From NCBI RefSeq assembly GCF_012927205.1, contig NZ_JABBGC010000001.1, positions 1,550,001 to 1,614,000 of the forward strand: a stretch of 64,000 bases of DNA. The letters run 5' to 3'. A program made the translations under genes and the position numbers. Source of the DNA: Chitinophaga fulva (GTDB taxonomy: Bacteria > Bacteroidota > Bacteroidia > Chitinophagales > Chitinophagaceae). Each line of letters opens with the position of its first letter. Within the stretch, counting starts at the first letter, position 1. The notes under the pieces were generated by a model. It saw nothing but the letters and a program-made list of their open reading frames with translations. It ran no database searches and was not told the origin of the DNA. Positions 1 through 7,634 of the stretch are shown here, piece after piece.

Positions 1-2
1 AT

Positions 3-950
3 GCAGGCCTTGACTTCGGATTCTTTAAAGACCGGTTAACCGGTACTGTCGATTTCTACAAACAGAAGACCACAGACCTGCTCATGCCTTTCCTGCTGCC
101 CTACAGCAACGGCTTCAACAGCGTGCTGCAGAACGTAGGCGCTACCAGCAATGCTGGCTGGGAAGTAGCACTGTCCGGCATCATCATCGACAACCCGAAA
201 GGATTTAACTGGAGCATGGACGTGAACTTCTCCCGCAACCGGTCTAAAATCCTGGAACTGATGGGCGGTAAAACAGAAGATATCGGCAACGGCTGGTTTG
301 TTGGTCAGCCTACATACGTATACTACGATTATAACAAAATCGGCATCTGGCAAACCAATGATAAAACCGATGGTCTCCAGTACAAACCCAAACCCGGAGA
401 AATCAAAGTAGAAGACACCAATGGCGATAAAAAAATCGATGCCAGTGACCGTAAAATACTCGGTACGCCGCAGCCTGACTGGACTGCCGGTATGACCCAG
501 CGGGTTTCCTATAAAAACTTTGAATTGTCTGTAGTGGCTTTTGCCCGTGTAGGCGGTATGATCAAAAGTGATTTCTACCAAAACACCAACACGCTGTTCG
601 GCCGTTTCAATAACCTGAACATCAACTACTGGACACCCACTAATCCAACCAACGATTTCCCACGGCCCAATAATAACCAGGAACGTCCGATCAATTACCA
701 GTCCCTCAGCTATTTCGATGGCTCGTTCTTTAAAATAAGGAACATATCACTCTCTTATGCGCTGCCGGAAGCTACCGTAAAACGTATGCAGATGCAGGAC
801 CTGCGCTTTAATGTGAGCGTAAAACAACCACTCATCCTGGCGCCTTACAGGCAGAAATACAAAGGAGTAGATCCTGAAGACGTGAACGTAATTGGTATTG
901 ACGCACCCGCTACCTGGATGCTGCAGTTTGGTGTGAATGCACGGTTCTAA
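3..950 (+). CDS. SusC/RagA-family TonB-dependent outer membrane receptor, C-terminal part
   Basis: The 5' end is cut by the window edge; the frame is open from base 3 and the visible part is about 315 residues of the C-terminal beta-barrel. It shows SusC hallmarks: 'PQPDWTAGMTQRVSYKNFELSV', 'YFDGSFFKIRNISLSYALP', the 'KYKGVDPE' segment and a last strand ending in Phe (NARF), as expected for BamA-dependent outer membrane insertion. Family knowledge: SusC barrels import oligosaccharides or other large nutrients together with a SusD lid, powered by TonB. The susD partner starts 24 bp downstream. The substrate cannot be inferred because the rest of the locus is outside the window. Confidence 0.95.
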   Translation, partial: AGLDFGFFKDRLTGTVDFYKQKTTDLLMPFLLPYSNGFNSVLQNVGATSNAGWEVALSGIIIDNPKGFNWSMDVNFSRNRSKILELMGGKTEDIGNGWFVGQPTYVYYDYNKIGIWQTNDKTDGLQYKPKPGEIKVEDTNGDKKIDASDRKILGTPQPDWTAGMTQRVSYKNFELSVVAFARVGGMIKSDFYQNTNTLFGRFNNLNINYWTPTNPTNDFPRPNNNQERPINYQSLSYFDGSFFKIRNISLSYALPEATVKRMQMQDLRFNVSVKQPLILAPYRQKYKGVDPEDVNVIGIDAPATWMLQFGVNARF

Positions 951-974
951 TTTTTTCAATCAAAAACATTCAAC

Positions 975-2597
975 ATGAAAAATATTTTGTGGGCAATAGC
1001 ATTAACAGCACTCGCTGGTACAGGGTGTAACAAAATGCTGGACGAAGATGTAGTCACCAGTACAACCGATGATTTCTATAATACCCGGAACGGTTTCACC
1101 ACCGCCGTTAATGCCGGTTATGCCGGTATGCGTGTTTTCTACAGCACAGAACGGGGCATGACCCTCAGTGTAGCAGGAACAGATACCTACACCAACGGCT
1201 CCGACGGTAACTTTAAATTTGCCAACCAGTATACTTCACAGCTGGATGCCCGTTACGACCACGTGCGGGAATTGTGGAACAGCCTGTATCAGTCCATCAA
1301 TAACTGTAATGTGGCGGTAGACCGTGCAGATAAGGTGAGTGGACTGGATTCGGCCACTAAATTCAAGGGAGTGGGAGAAGCGCTGTTTTGCCGGGCGCAT
1401 TACCACTTCCTGCTGATGCAGACTTTTGGGAACATACCCTTACGGCTACACGAAAATAAAGAAATCAATACAGCCGCTACCCGCGACAGCACCACTAAAG
1501 TGTATGACGCTATCATCGACGATCTGACAAAGGCAGCCCAATACCTGCCGCCAACGCAGAGTGAATGGGGCCGCGCTACCAAGCCGGCTGCAGAACACCT
1601 GCTGGCCAGGGTATACCTCACCCGCGCCACTTCGCCTGATGCGAAGCCTGATGATTATGCGAATGCGGATAAATTCGCAGAAGGCGTGATCAAGAACTAT
1701 GGTTTTAAATTATTGGATGATCCGGGAAAAGTATGGGCGCAGGGCAATGAAAACAATACAGAAACTATCTTCGCCGCCCAGTATACAACAGACCCGCTGT
1801 ATGCATCGCCGGACAATAATGCCTGCCGTTTTTTCCTCATGCAGTACGATGTGCTGAACGGTATGCAGCGCGATCTGCCCAATGGTACGCCGTGGAAACG
1901 TTTCCGTCCTACCGCCTTCCTGATCGATACGCTTTACAAGGAGCGGGTGCATGATACGCGTTACCAGAAATGGTTCACCACCGTCTGGTTTGTGAATAAA
2001 CCCACTACCACTCCCTGGGTGATGAACCTGGGCGACACCGCCGTATACATGCCGGGCCGCCTGGTTACACCGGCGGAAGTGGCCAGCAAACGTTATCTGT
2101 TGGTGGGCTCAAATAAGTACACCGAAAAACTGTACCCTTCCCTGAATAAATTCGCAGACGCGCTGCGCCCCGATAACCAGGCTTCCGGTGTAAGGCCCTT
2201 TATCGCCTTCCGGTTGGCAGAAACCTATCTGATCGCCGCCGAAGCGCTTTATAAACTGGGTAATGCACAGGGAGCCGCCGATATGGTGAACATAGTGCGG
2301 ATGAGAGCTGCCCGTCAGGGTACTACGCCGGCTGAAACCCAGGTGCACCAGGAGGCGATGAAAATCACCGCCGGCGATATCAATATCGACTTCCTGCTCG
2401 ATGAAAGAGGCCGGGAACTGATTGGAGAGCAGCTGGCCTGGTTTGACCTGAAACGGACCGGTAAGCTGCTGGAGAGAGTGCGCATGCACAATCCGGAGGC
2501 ATCGGCGAATATTGATCCCCATCATCTGCTGCGGCCTATCCCGCAGGACCAGATAGACAGATCATCTACGCCGTTCCCACAGAATCCTGGTTACTAA
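975..2597 (+). CDS. SusD/RagB-family nutrient-binding outer membrane lipoprotein
   Basis: A 540-residue protein with a lipoprotein signal peptide (MKNILWAIALTALAGTGC; lipobox ending at Cys18) followed by a SusD fold. The N-terminal 'FYNTRNGFTTAVNAGYAGM', the TPR-like helices and the C-terminal 'FLLDERGRELIGEQLAWFDLKRTGKL...LRPIPQDQID...NPGY' are diagnostic for the RagB/SusD family. It acts at the cell surface as the hinged lid over its SusC partner, whose gene ends 24 bp upstream; the two form an operon. A strong hairpin follows the stop codon, so this is probably the last gene of the transcript. Substrate unknown. Confidence 0.95.
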   Translation: MKNILWAIALTALAGTGCNKMLDEDVVTSTTDDFYNTRNGFTTAVNAGYAGMRVFYSTERGMTLSVAGTDTYTNGSDGNFKFANQYTSQLDARYDHVRELWNSLYQSINNCNVAVDRADKVSGLDSATKFKGVGEALFCRAHYHFLLMQTFGNIPLRLHENKEINTAATRDSTTKVYDAIIDDLTKAAQYLPPTQSEWGRATKPAAEHLLARVYLTRATSPDAKPDDYANADKFAEGVIKNYGFKLLDDPGKVWAQGNENNTETIFAAQYTTDPLYASPDNNACRFFLMQYDVLNGMQRDLPNGTPWKRFRPTAFLIDTLYKERVHDTRYQKWFTTVWFVNKPTTTPWVMNLGDTAVYMPGRLVTPAEVASKRYLLVGSNKYTEKLYPSLNKFADALRPDNQASGVRPFIAFRLAETYLIAAEALYKLGNAQGAADMVNIVRMRAARQGTTPAETQVHQEAMKITAGDINIDFLLDERGRELIGEQLAWFDLKRTGKLLERVRMHNPEASANIDPHHLLRPIPQDQIDRSSTPFPQNPGY

Positions 2598-2624
2598 TCA
2601 CGTTATCACTTCATGATTTCTTAA

Positions 2625-2657
2625 CAGACGCTCCGGGCAAAACGTCCGGAGCGTCTG
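2625..2657 (+). terminator. Hairpin terminator after susD
   Basis: Perfect 12-bp stem (CAGACGCTCCGG / CCGGAGCGTCTG) with a 9-nt loop, 28 bp after the susD stop. The T-tract after the stem is weak (CGTTTAT), so factor-independent efficiency is uncertain. Confidence 0.65.
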
Positions 2658-2707
2658 CGTTTATACCGTTATTTTGTGTATATTGAAGAACTTAAAAATA
2701 TAACCAT

Positions 2708-3289
2708 ATGGCACAGAAGAAGATTTTATTACTGACAGGAGATTTTGCGGAAGATTATGAAACCATGGTACCTTTCCAGATGCTGCAGATGATTGGGCAC
2801 GAGGTACATGCGGTATGCCCCGACAAGGCTGCCGGCGACAAGATAAAAACAGCTATCCATGATTTTGAGGGTGACCAGACCTATACAGAGAAACCCGGTC
2901 ATGGTTTTGTGCTCAATGCCTCCTTTGCCGATGTATCAGGGGCAGACTACGATGCGCTGGTGATTGCCGGCGGAAGAGCGCCTGAATACCTGCGGCTCAA
3001 TAAAAATGTGATAGAGCTGACCCGGCATTTCTTTACGGAAAATAAACCGGTGGCAGCTGTTTGTCATGGTATCCAGATCCTGACCGCCGCCGATGTGGTA
3101 CGGGGCAAAAAACTGACCGCTTACCCTGCTGTAGCGCCGGAGGTAACTGCTGCCGGTGGGACCTATGTGTCTGTTAATGTGACGGAAGCTGTAGTAGACG
3201 GCAAACTGGTGACTGCGCCGGCATGGCCAGCCCACCCACAATGGATCGCTGCGTTTCTCCAGGTACTGGGCACCACGATCACGTTATAA
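2708..3289 (+). CDS. DJ-1/PfpI family protein (class I glutamine amidotransferase-like)
   Basis: 193 residues, the usual length for single-domain DJ-1/PfpI proteins. The Rossmann-like start '[15 protein letters not shown]' carries the acidic residue that normally hydrogen-bonds the reactive cysteine. '[14 protein letters not shown]' precedes the nucleophile elbow 'AVCHGIQIL', where Cys119-His120 are the expected catalytic residues. Family members act as intracellular proteases, glyoxalase-type hydratases or deglycases against reactive carbonyls; the sequence alone does not separate these activities. The gene appears monocistronic between the susD terminator and the atpG promoter. Confidence 0.88.
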   Translation: MAQKKILLLTGDFAEDYETMVPFQMLQMIGHEVHAVCPDKAAGDKIKTAIHDFEGDQTYTEKPGHGFVLNASFADVSGADYDALVIAGGRAPEYLRLNKNVIELTRHFFTENKPVAAVCHGIQILTAADVVRGKKLTAYPAVAPEVTAAGGTYVSVNVTEAVVDGKLVTAPAWPAHPQWIAAFLQVLGTTITL

Positions 3290-3371
3290 CTTTATTATTT
3301 TAATATTTTATTATTCATATAATGTTGATAATTAGCATTTAAAAGAAAGGTTTAATTATCTTCTTAACGGA

Positions 3372-3403
3372 TTTTCAAATTATACCTTCATTGCTTACCT
3401 TTG
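3372..3403 (+). promoter_or_regulatory. Bacteroidota-type promoter of atpG
   Basis: A perfect -7 box TACCTTTG lies at 3396-3403 (consensus TAnnTTTG). A T-rich -33 region (TTTTC) sits about 20 bp upstream. The predicted leader to the atpG ATG is about 70 nt. Confidence 0.55.
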
Positions 3404-3480
3404 CAGCCAAATTCAGGAAATCAACTGCCTGGATGCATGATCGTCAAAGTAATTTGTCATTCCGTAATTGATTAAAATAT

Positions 3481-4365
3481 ATGTCCGGACAGCTTAAAGA
3501 AGTTCGTAACCGAATCAAATCTATTCAATCTGGTCAGCAGATCACAAAAGCCATGAAAATGGTGAGTGCTGCGAAATTAAGACGTGCACAGGATGCTATT
3601 TTACTGATGCGTCCATACGCCTTGAAACTCCAGGAGATGCTGCAGAATATTGTTTCCAACAGCGAAGGCAATATCGCCACTCCCCTGGCAGCACAACGTG
3701 AGGTTGAAAAAGTACTGATTGTGGTGATCACTTCAGACAGAGGTCTGTGCGGTGCCTTCAACTCCAACCTGATCAAAACTGCGAAACGCGTGATCCGTGA
3801 AAAATACCAGGAGCAGTTTGAGCAGGGTAAAGTAGAAATACTGCCTATCGGCAAAAAAGGATACGAGCATTTTGCCCAGAACGGTTATAAAGTAATCGAC
3901 AAATACTGGCAGCTGTTCGGCAGCCTGACTTTCGAAAACGTGAAAGAAGCGGCTTCTGTAGCACTGAACGGTTTTATCAACGGTACTTACGATGCGGTGG
4001 AAATCATCTACAGCGAATTCAAAAACGCTGCTACCCAGGTATATGTTTCTGAACAATTCCTGCCCATCGCTAAAGTGGAAAGCAAAGAAGACAACAACCT
4101 GAAAGCTGATTTCATCTTTGAACCACAGAAAGAAGTGCTGATTGCTGAACTGATGCCGAAAATCCTGAACACCCAGTTCTTCAAAGCGGTACTGGATTCT
4201 CACGCTTCTGAACATGGCGCTCGTATGACCGCTATGGACAAGGCTACTGAAAATGCCCAGGAATTGCTGCGTTCCCTGAAGATCTCTTACAACCGCGCCC
4301 GTCAGGCCGCCATCACCACCGAGCTGACTGAGATCGTGAGCGGTGCTGCTGCACTGGCAGGTTGA
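3481..4365 (+). CDS. atpG: ATP synthase F1 sector gamma subunit
   Basis: 294 residues, normal for the gamma subunit, the central rotating shaft of F1 that couples proton flow through Fo to catalysis in alpha3beta3. The N-terminal coiled-coil helix 'EVRNRIKSIQSGQQITKAMKMVSAAKLRRAQ' and the C-terminal helix 'SYNRARQAAITTELTEIVSGAAAL' are the conserved paired helices; 'ITSDRGLCGAFNSNL' opens the Rossmann-like middle domain. The gene stands alone: neither neighbour is an atp gene, and it has its own -7 box and a strong terminator. In many bacteria gamma is encoded between alpha and beta. Confidence 0.97.
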   Translation: MSGQLKEVRNRIKSIQSGQQITKAMKMVSAAKLRRAQDAILLMRPYALKLQEMLQNIVSNSEGNIATPLAAQREVEKVLIVVITSDRGLCGAFNSNLIKTAKRVIREKYQEQFEQGKVEILPIGKKGYEHFAQNGYKVIDKYWQLFGSLTFENVKEAASVALNGFINGTYDAVEIIYSEFKNAATQVYVSEQFLPIAKVESKEDNNLKADFIFEPQKEVLIAELMPKILNTQFFKAVLDSHASEHGARMTAMDKATENAQELLRSLKISYNRARQAAITTELTEIVSGAAALAG

Positions 4366-4408
4366 TAACACTACGTCAATACTGAATATTGAAATATTTT
4401 CAGATTAG

Positions 4409-4445
4409 GGTCAAAGACTGTATTTTTAGTCTTTGACCTTTTTTT
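4409..4445 (+). terminator. Rho-independent terminator of atpG
   Basis: 11-bp perfect stem (GGTCAAAGACT / AGTCTTTGACC), 8-nt loop and a run of seven T immediately after. It separates atpG from scpB. Confidence 0.85.
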
Positions 4446-4469
4446 GTAATTCACACCTCTGATAGCAAC

Positions 4470-5633
4470 ATGGAAATATCACAGCTCATCCCACATGTGG
4501 AAGCACTAATTTTTGCAGCCGACCGGCCCTTACCCCTGCTGGAAATAGTGGAGTTGCTCAATAACGCGCTGGCATTCCTGGAAGACCGCGCTACGCTGGA
4601 GCAGGTAGAAGCAGCCATGGAAGCCATCAGGGAGAAATACAGCTCCGAGTTTTATGCCTTTGAAATCAGAAGCAGCGGCGGCGGATATCAATTCATGACC
4701 AAAAAGGAATATTATCAGACCGTAGCACAACTTAACGGCGATAAATTCCTGAAACGCCTGTCAACCGCTGCCCTCGAAACACTGGCTATCATCGCATACC
4801 GTCAACCTATCTCCAAAGGAGAAATTGAATACATCCGCGGCGTGAGCACGGACTATTCCATTCAGAAACTGCTGGAAAAAGAACTGATCGTGATCTCCGG
4901 CCGCAGCGAAGACCTGCCCGGTAAGCCACTGCTGTATACCGTTTCCCGCTCATTCATGGATTATTTCGGTATCAATTCCGCTGCCGATCTGCCCAAACTG
5001 AAAGAACTTTTCGAGGAAGATCTCGTACAGCCCACGCTCATCAATGACGAAACCGCTACTATCGGTCGCGGGGATAATGTGCAAGTGCCGGAAACATCCC
5101 ATTCCCTGATGGTCTCCGAAGACGGCGAATTGCTGGACCCCGATCATGAACTGGACCGGCTGGAAACCCCGGAGGTGCCCGCCGCAGAAGATGAAGAGGC
5201 CGAGCCGGACGATGAAATCATCGCATTCAATACCTACACCGAAGAAGATACCACCGAGGAGCTCCCCGCCCCGGAAGACGCCGTGGCTCCCGAAGCTTCC
5301 TCCCCGGAAAATGCCGCCACTGCCACCGATGAGCAGGAAGAAACGCCTTCTATAGCAGATGAAGCCCCCGGCGGTCAGGGACCGGTGGAAAATGAGGACA
5401 GTGACAAAGATCCCGATGGTATCGTAGAAGAAGCCATGGAGCTTCCTTCAGAAGATGATGAAACTATATCCGAAGAAGATGAGGATGAGGATGAGGATGA
5501 GGATGAGGATGAGGATGAGGATGAGGATGAGGATGAGGATGAGGATGAGGATGAGGATGAGGATGAGGATGAGGATGAGGATGAGGATGAGGATGAAAGC
5601 TCAACCAACGAAGATACAGATAAAAAAGACTAA
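4470..5633 (+). CDS. scpB: Segregation and condensation protein B with a long acidic repeat tail
   Basis: The first ~185 residues are a typical ScpB: tandem winged-helix domains with 'HVEALIFAADRPL', 'LKRLSTAALETLAIIAYRQPISKGEIEYIRGVSTDYSIQKLLEK' and 'GRSEDLPGKPLLYTVSRSFMDYFGI'. ScpB dimers bind ScpA and regulate the SMC condensin complex in chromosome segregation. Residues ~200-387 form a low-complexity tail rich in Glu, Asp, Pro and Ala, ending in (Glu-Asp)19 encoded by a perfect hexanucleotide repeat. Standard ScpB proteins are about 180-200 residues, so the tail nearly doubles the length. It is probably disordered; its role is unknown. scpA is not in the window. Confidence 0.95.
   Translation: MEISQLIPHVEALIFAADRPLPLLEIVELLNNALAFLEDRATLEQVEAAMEAIREKYSSEFYAFEIRSSGGGYQFMTKKEYYQTVAQLNGDKFLKRLSTAALETLAIIAYRQPISKGEIEYIRGVSTDYSIQKLLEKELIVISGRSEDLPGKPLLYTVSRSFMDYFGINSAADLPKLKELFEEDLVQPTLINDETATIGRGDNVQVPETSHSLMVSEDGELLDPDHELDRLETPEVPAAEDEEAEPDDEIIAFNTYTEEDTTEELPAPEDAVAPEASSPENAATATDEQEETPSIADEAPGGQGPVENEDSDKDPDGIVEEAMELPSEDDETISEEDEDEDEDEDEDEDEDEDEDEDEDEDEDEDEDEDEDEDEDESSTNEDTDKKD
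5481..5594 (+). repeat. GAGGAT hexanucleotide tandem repeat, 19 perfect units, inside scpB
   Basis: 114 bp of uninterrupted GAGGAT, read in the scpB frame as Glu-Asp dipeptides. The repeat is open in other frames too (Met-Arg in another plus frame, poly-Ser on the minus strand), giving spurious ORFs. Unit length is a multiple of three, so slippage changes tail length without frameshifting. Confidence 0.98.
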
Positions 5634-5639
5634 TATAAT

Positions 5640-5663
5640 AGCCTGCTTTTTGCAGGCTTTTTT
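5640..5663 (+). terminator. Rho-independent terminator of scpB
   Basis: 7-bp stem AGCCTGC / GCAGGCT with a T5 loop, followed by TTTTT, 6 bp after the scpB stop. Confidence 0.8.
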
Positions 5664-5774
5664 ATGCGCTTCGCGCGATGTTAATGCCTGCTGATTGCCA
5701 AAATGTCTTGCTATCTGGATGATAGATAGTACTCATGAAAAGACGGTGTTTTTCGAAAAAAGTGGCATTTTCTA

Positions 5775-6065
5775 CTAAATTTCGGCATTTTTGACCGGGA
5801 AGTTCAGTTCCCGTGTTGCTATTTCCTGAAAGATTTCCACCCATTGCAGCTACTCTACTTCTGCCATATAGGCGCCTACCAGTAACCCCGATGGCTCTAC
5901 AGAAGCGCTGATGTGTTTCTCATTTTCGTTGGTCCCAAACCAAAAGGGAATGCCATTTGAAAAGCCGACCCATCCCGGTAGTTGTTCATATACAGCTATA
6001 ACTTTTTCCCATGCTGCTGCCGGCATGTCATCGTCGAGGTTAAAGGTTGTTTCGTAATAATCCAT
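5775..6065 (-). pseudogene. Small uncharacterised protein gene interrupted by one in-frame TAG
   Basis: Reading from the ATG at 6065 gives 71 residues (MDYYETTFNLDDDMPAAAWEK..., ending AYMAEVE) and then TAG at 5852-5850. The same frame continues for 24 more codons (LQWVEIFQEIATRELNFPVK and a few more) to a second TAG at 5777-5775. The downstream part looks like a real amphipathic C-terminus rather than random translation, and the full frame is exactly 97 codons. The likeliest reading is a nonsense mutation in a ~96-residue protein, for example TGG (Trp) to TAG, which would give a plausible GluTrpLeuGlnTrp junction. The alternative is a functional 71-residue protein. It starts 27 bp after the SDR gene, so the two are probably cotranscribed. 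No domain recognised. Confidence 0.6.
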
Positions 6066-6092
6066 TTGTACGATGGTTGAGGTAGCGTGATA

Positions 6093-6881
6093 TCAATTCC
6101 CTTTCCGGGAAATAAAATAAAACAGTGGTGGGAAGAAACGTTTGAACCATAACAATATCCTTTCTTCCCGGGCAATCAGCACCTGCTTTTTTCGTTTGCG
6201 CATGCCCGTGATAATGCGGCGGGCACATTTTTCTACGGGGATACCGTGTGCCTGACCAGGGTCCATTTTGCCAAAGGGGGAGCCATCTGCAGTGATGGCG
6301 GCATAAGTGATAGGGGTTTGGATACGGCCCGGACAAACGATGGTGGTATGTAACTGAGGAATGGGCTGTTCTGTTTGCAGGGTTTCAAAATAGCCTTGCA
6401 GCGCATGTTTGGCGGCGTTGTAGCCGGAGCGCCAGGGGTAGCCCATTAATCCGGCCATGCTGCTGATAACGACGATCTGGCCGTGTTGCTGTTGCTGAAA
6501 ATAAGGCAACAGGGCTTTGGTGAGCATTACAGGACCGAAGAAGTTGACCTCCATTAATTGCCGGATGGCAGATACCTGCGTATCGATCAGTTTAGAGCGT
6601 TGTGTGACACCGGCGTTGTTGATCAGCACATCTATCCGGCCGTACAGCTGCCAGGCCTTTTCAGCGCCGGCATCAACCTGTTCGGGCAGGGTGATGTCCA
6701 TGGTCAGGATTTCGCAGAAAGGTGTGTATTGCAGGCATTCCTGTCGCACGGCTTCGAGGGTGGCTGCATGTCTGGCGGCGAGGATAAGCCGCGCTTTTTC
6801 CTGCGCTAACAAAAGCGCCAGCTGCCGGCCTATACCGGAGCTGGCGCCTGTAATAAAGATCACCTGGTCTTGGTAGGACAT
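6093..6881 (-). CDS. SDR family NAD(P)-dependent oxidoreductase
   Basis: 262 residues, classical short-chain dehydrogenase length. The cofactor motif TGASSGIG is at residues 11-18, NNAG at 88-91, the catalytic Ser near 140 (VVISSMAG) and Tyr154-x-x-x-Lys158 (SGYNAAKHA). The style resembles the DHRS7/retinol dehydrogenase-like group that acts on lipophilic alcohols or ketones, but the substrate cannot be told. The C-terminal ~40 residues are basic and aromatic (RKRKKQVLIAREERILLWF), suggesting membrane association. The interrupted small gene follows at 27 bp, and the DUF1080 gene ends 9 bp before its start codon, suggesting one minus-strand transcript. Confidence 0.9.
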   Translation of the reverse strand: MSYQDQVIFITGASSGIGRQLALLLAQEKARLILAARHAATLEAVRQECLQYTPFCEILTMDITLPEQVDAGAEKAWQLYGRIDVLINNAGVTQRSKLIDTQVSAIRQLMEVNFFGPVMLTKALLPYFQQQQHGQIVVISSMAGLMGYPWRSGYNAAKHALQGYFETLQTEQPIPQLHTTIVCPGRIQTPITYAAITADGSPFGKMDPGQAHGIPVEKCARRIITGMRKRKKQVLIAREERILLWFKRFFPPLFYFISRKGN

Positions 6882-6890
6882 AAGGTTGTA

Positions 6891-7505
6891 TTATCCCTTC
6901 AGGGGAACCAGTTTAATATTTTTCCATTTTACCTTGATACCACCGCCGGAGTGAATTTGCAGGGCGATCTGACCATCGATGGAGCCGATTTTTTCGTCTT
7001 TCAGGGTGATCATTTCATGACCATTGAGCCAGGTGGTCACCTGATCTCCGTCAACGCGGATTTTCATGGTGTTCCATTCTCCCATTTTCAGGTATTGTTC
7101 CTTGTCTGCCTCCGGTTTGATCAGCCATCCGCGGCCGTAAGACTCATAGATACCGCCGGTATGCATGTTAGGTGGTGCTACTTCAGCCTGCCAGCCGGCG
7201 ATTTTAGTGCCCTCCAGGGAAGAGTGGAAGAACACGCCGCTGTTGCCATTGGCTTCCTGTTTGAACTGAACCGTCAGCTCAAAGTTTTGATATTTTTTGT
7301 CGGTGGCAAGATAACCGTATTCTTTATCCGGGCCGCTTTCGCAGACTAATTCGCCTTTATCCACATACCATTTTTCAGTACCGTGTATTTTCCAGCCATC
7401 CAGGTTTTTACCATTGAACAGGGACTGGGCTTTCTGTGCAAAAGCGCTGCTGGTGCCCAGTACAAGGGCGGCACCCAATACAAATTTTAAAAAAGACCGC
7501 TTCAT
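6891..7505 (-). CDS. Secreted DUF1080 (3-keto-disaccharide hydrolase-like) domain protein
   Basis: 204 residues from the ATG at 7505; the frame extends upstream, but this start gives a clean signal peptide (MKRSFLKFVLGAALVLGTSSAFA-Q). The mature part is one DUF1080 beta-sandwich: 'SLFNGKNLDGWKIHGTEKWYVDKGELVCESG', 'YQNFELTVQFKQEANGNSGVFFHS', 'GEWNTMKIRVDGDQVTTWLNGHEM' and 'IALQIHSGGGIKVKWKNIKL'. The fold is concanavalin-like; some members hydrolyse 3-keto-glycosides, others are only carbohydrate-binding. It is expected in the periplasm or at the surface. The rny terminator lies just upstream, so it has its own promoter, not identified. Confidence 0.88.
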   Translation of the reverse strand: MKRSFLKFVLGAALVLGTSSAFAQKAQSLFNGKNLDGWKIHGTEKWYVDKGELVCESGPDKEYGYLATDKKYQNFELTVQFKQEANGNSGVFFHSSLEGTKIAGWQAEVAPPNMHTGGIYESYGRGWLIKPEADKEQYLKMGEWNTMKIRVDGDQVTTWLNGHEMITLKDEKIGSIDGQIALQIHSGGGIKVKWKNIKLVPLKG

Positions 7506-7561
7506 ATAGATTATTGGATTTTTGAGATGAGTTTTAAACGTGGTTTCGTTGTTCACCGGAT

Positions 7562-7592
7562 AAAAAAAGTCCCCCGGTGTTGGCCGGAGGAC
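7562..7592 (-). terminator. Terminator of rny (minus strand)
   Basis: On the minus strand GTCCTCCGG pairs with CCGGGGGAC (9 bp, one G-U) around a 6-nt loop and is followed by seven T. It lies about 45 bp after the rny stop. Confidence 0.75.
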
Positions 7593-7634
7593 TCCAATAT
7601 AATATCAAAATTCCAGATATCTAAATCAGAATGA

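Noticed and set aside
5481..5594. Possible CRISPR-like array
   Set aside because: Units are 6 bp with no spacers; it is a coding microsatellite.
5375..5694. Open frames of poly-Ser (minus) and Met-Arg repeats (plus) across the GAGGAT tract
   Set aside because: They are the other frames of a hexanucleotide repeat inside scpB; no other coding features.
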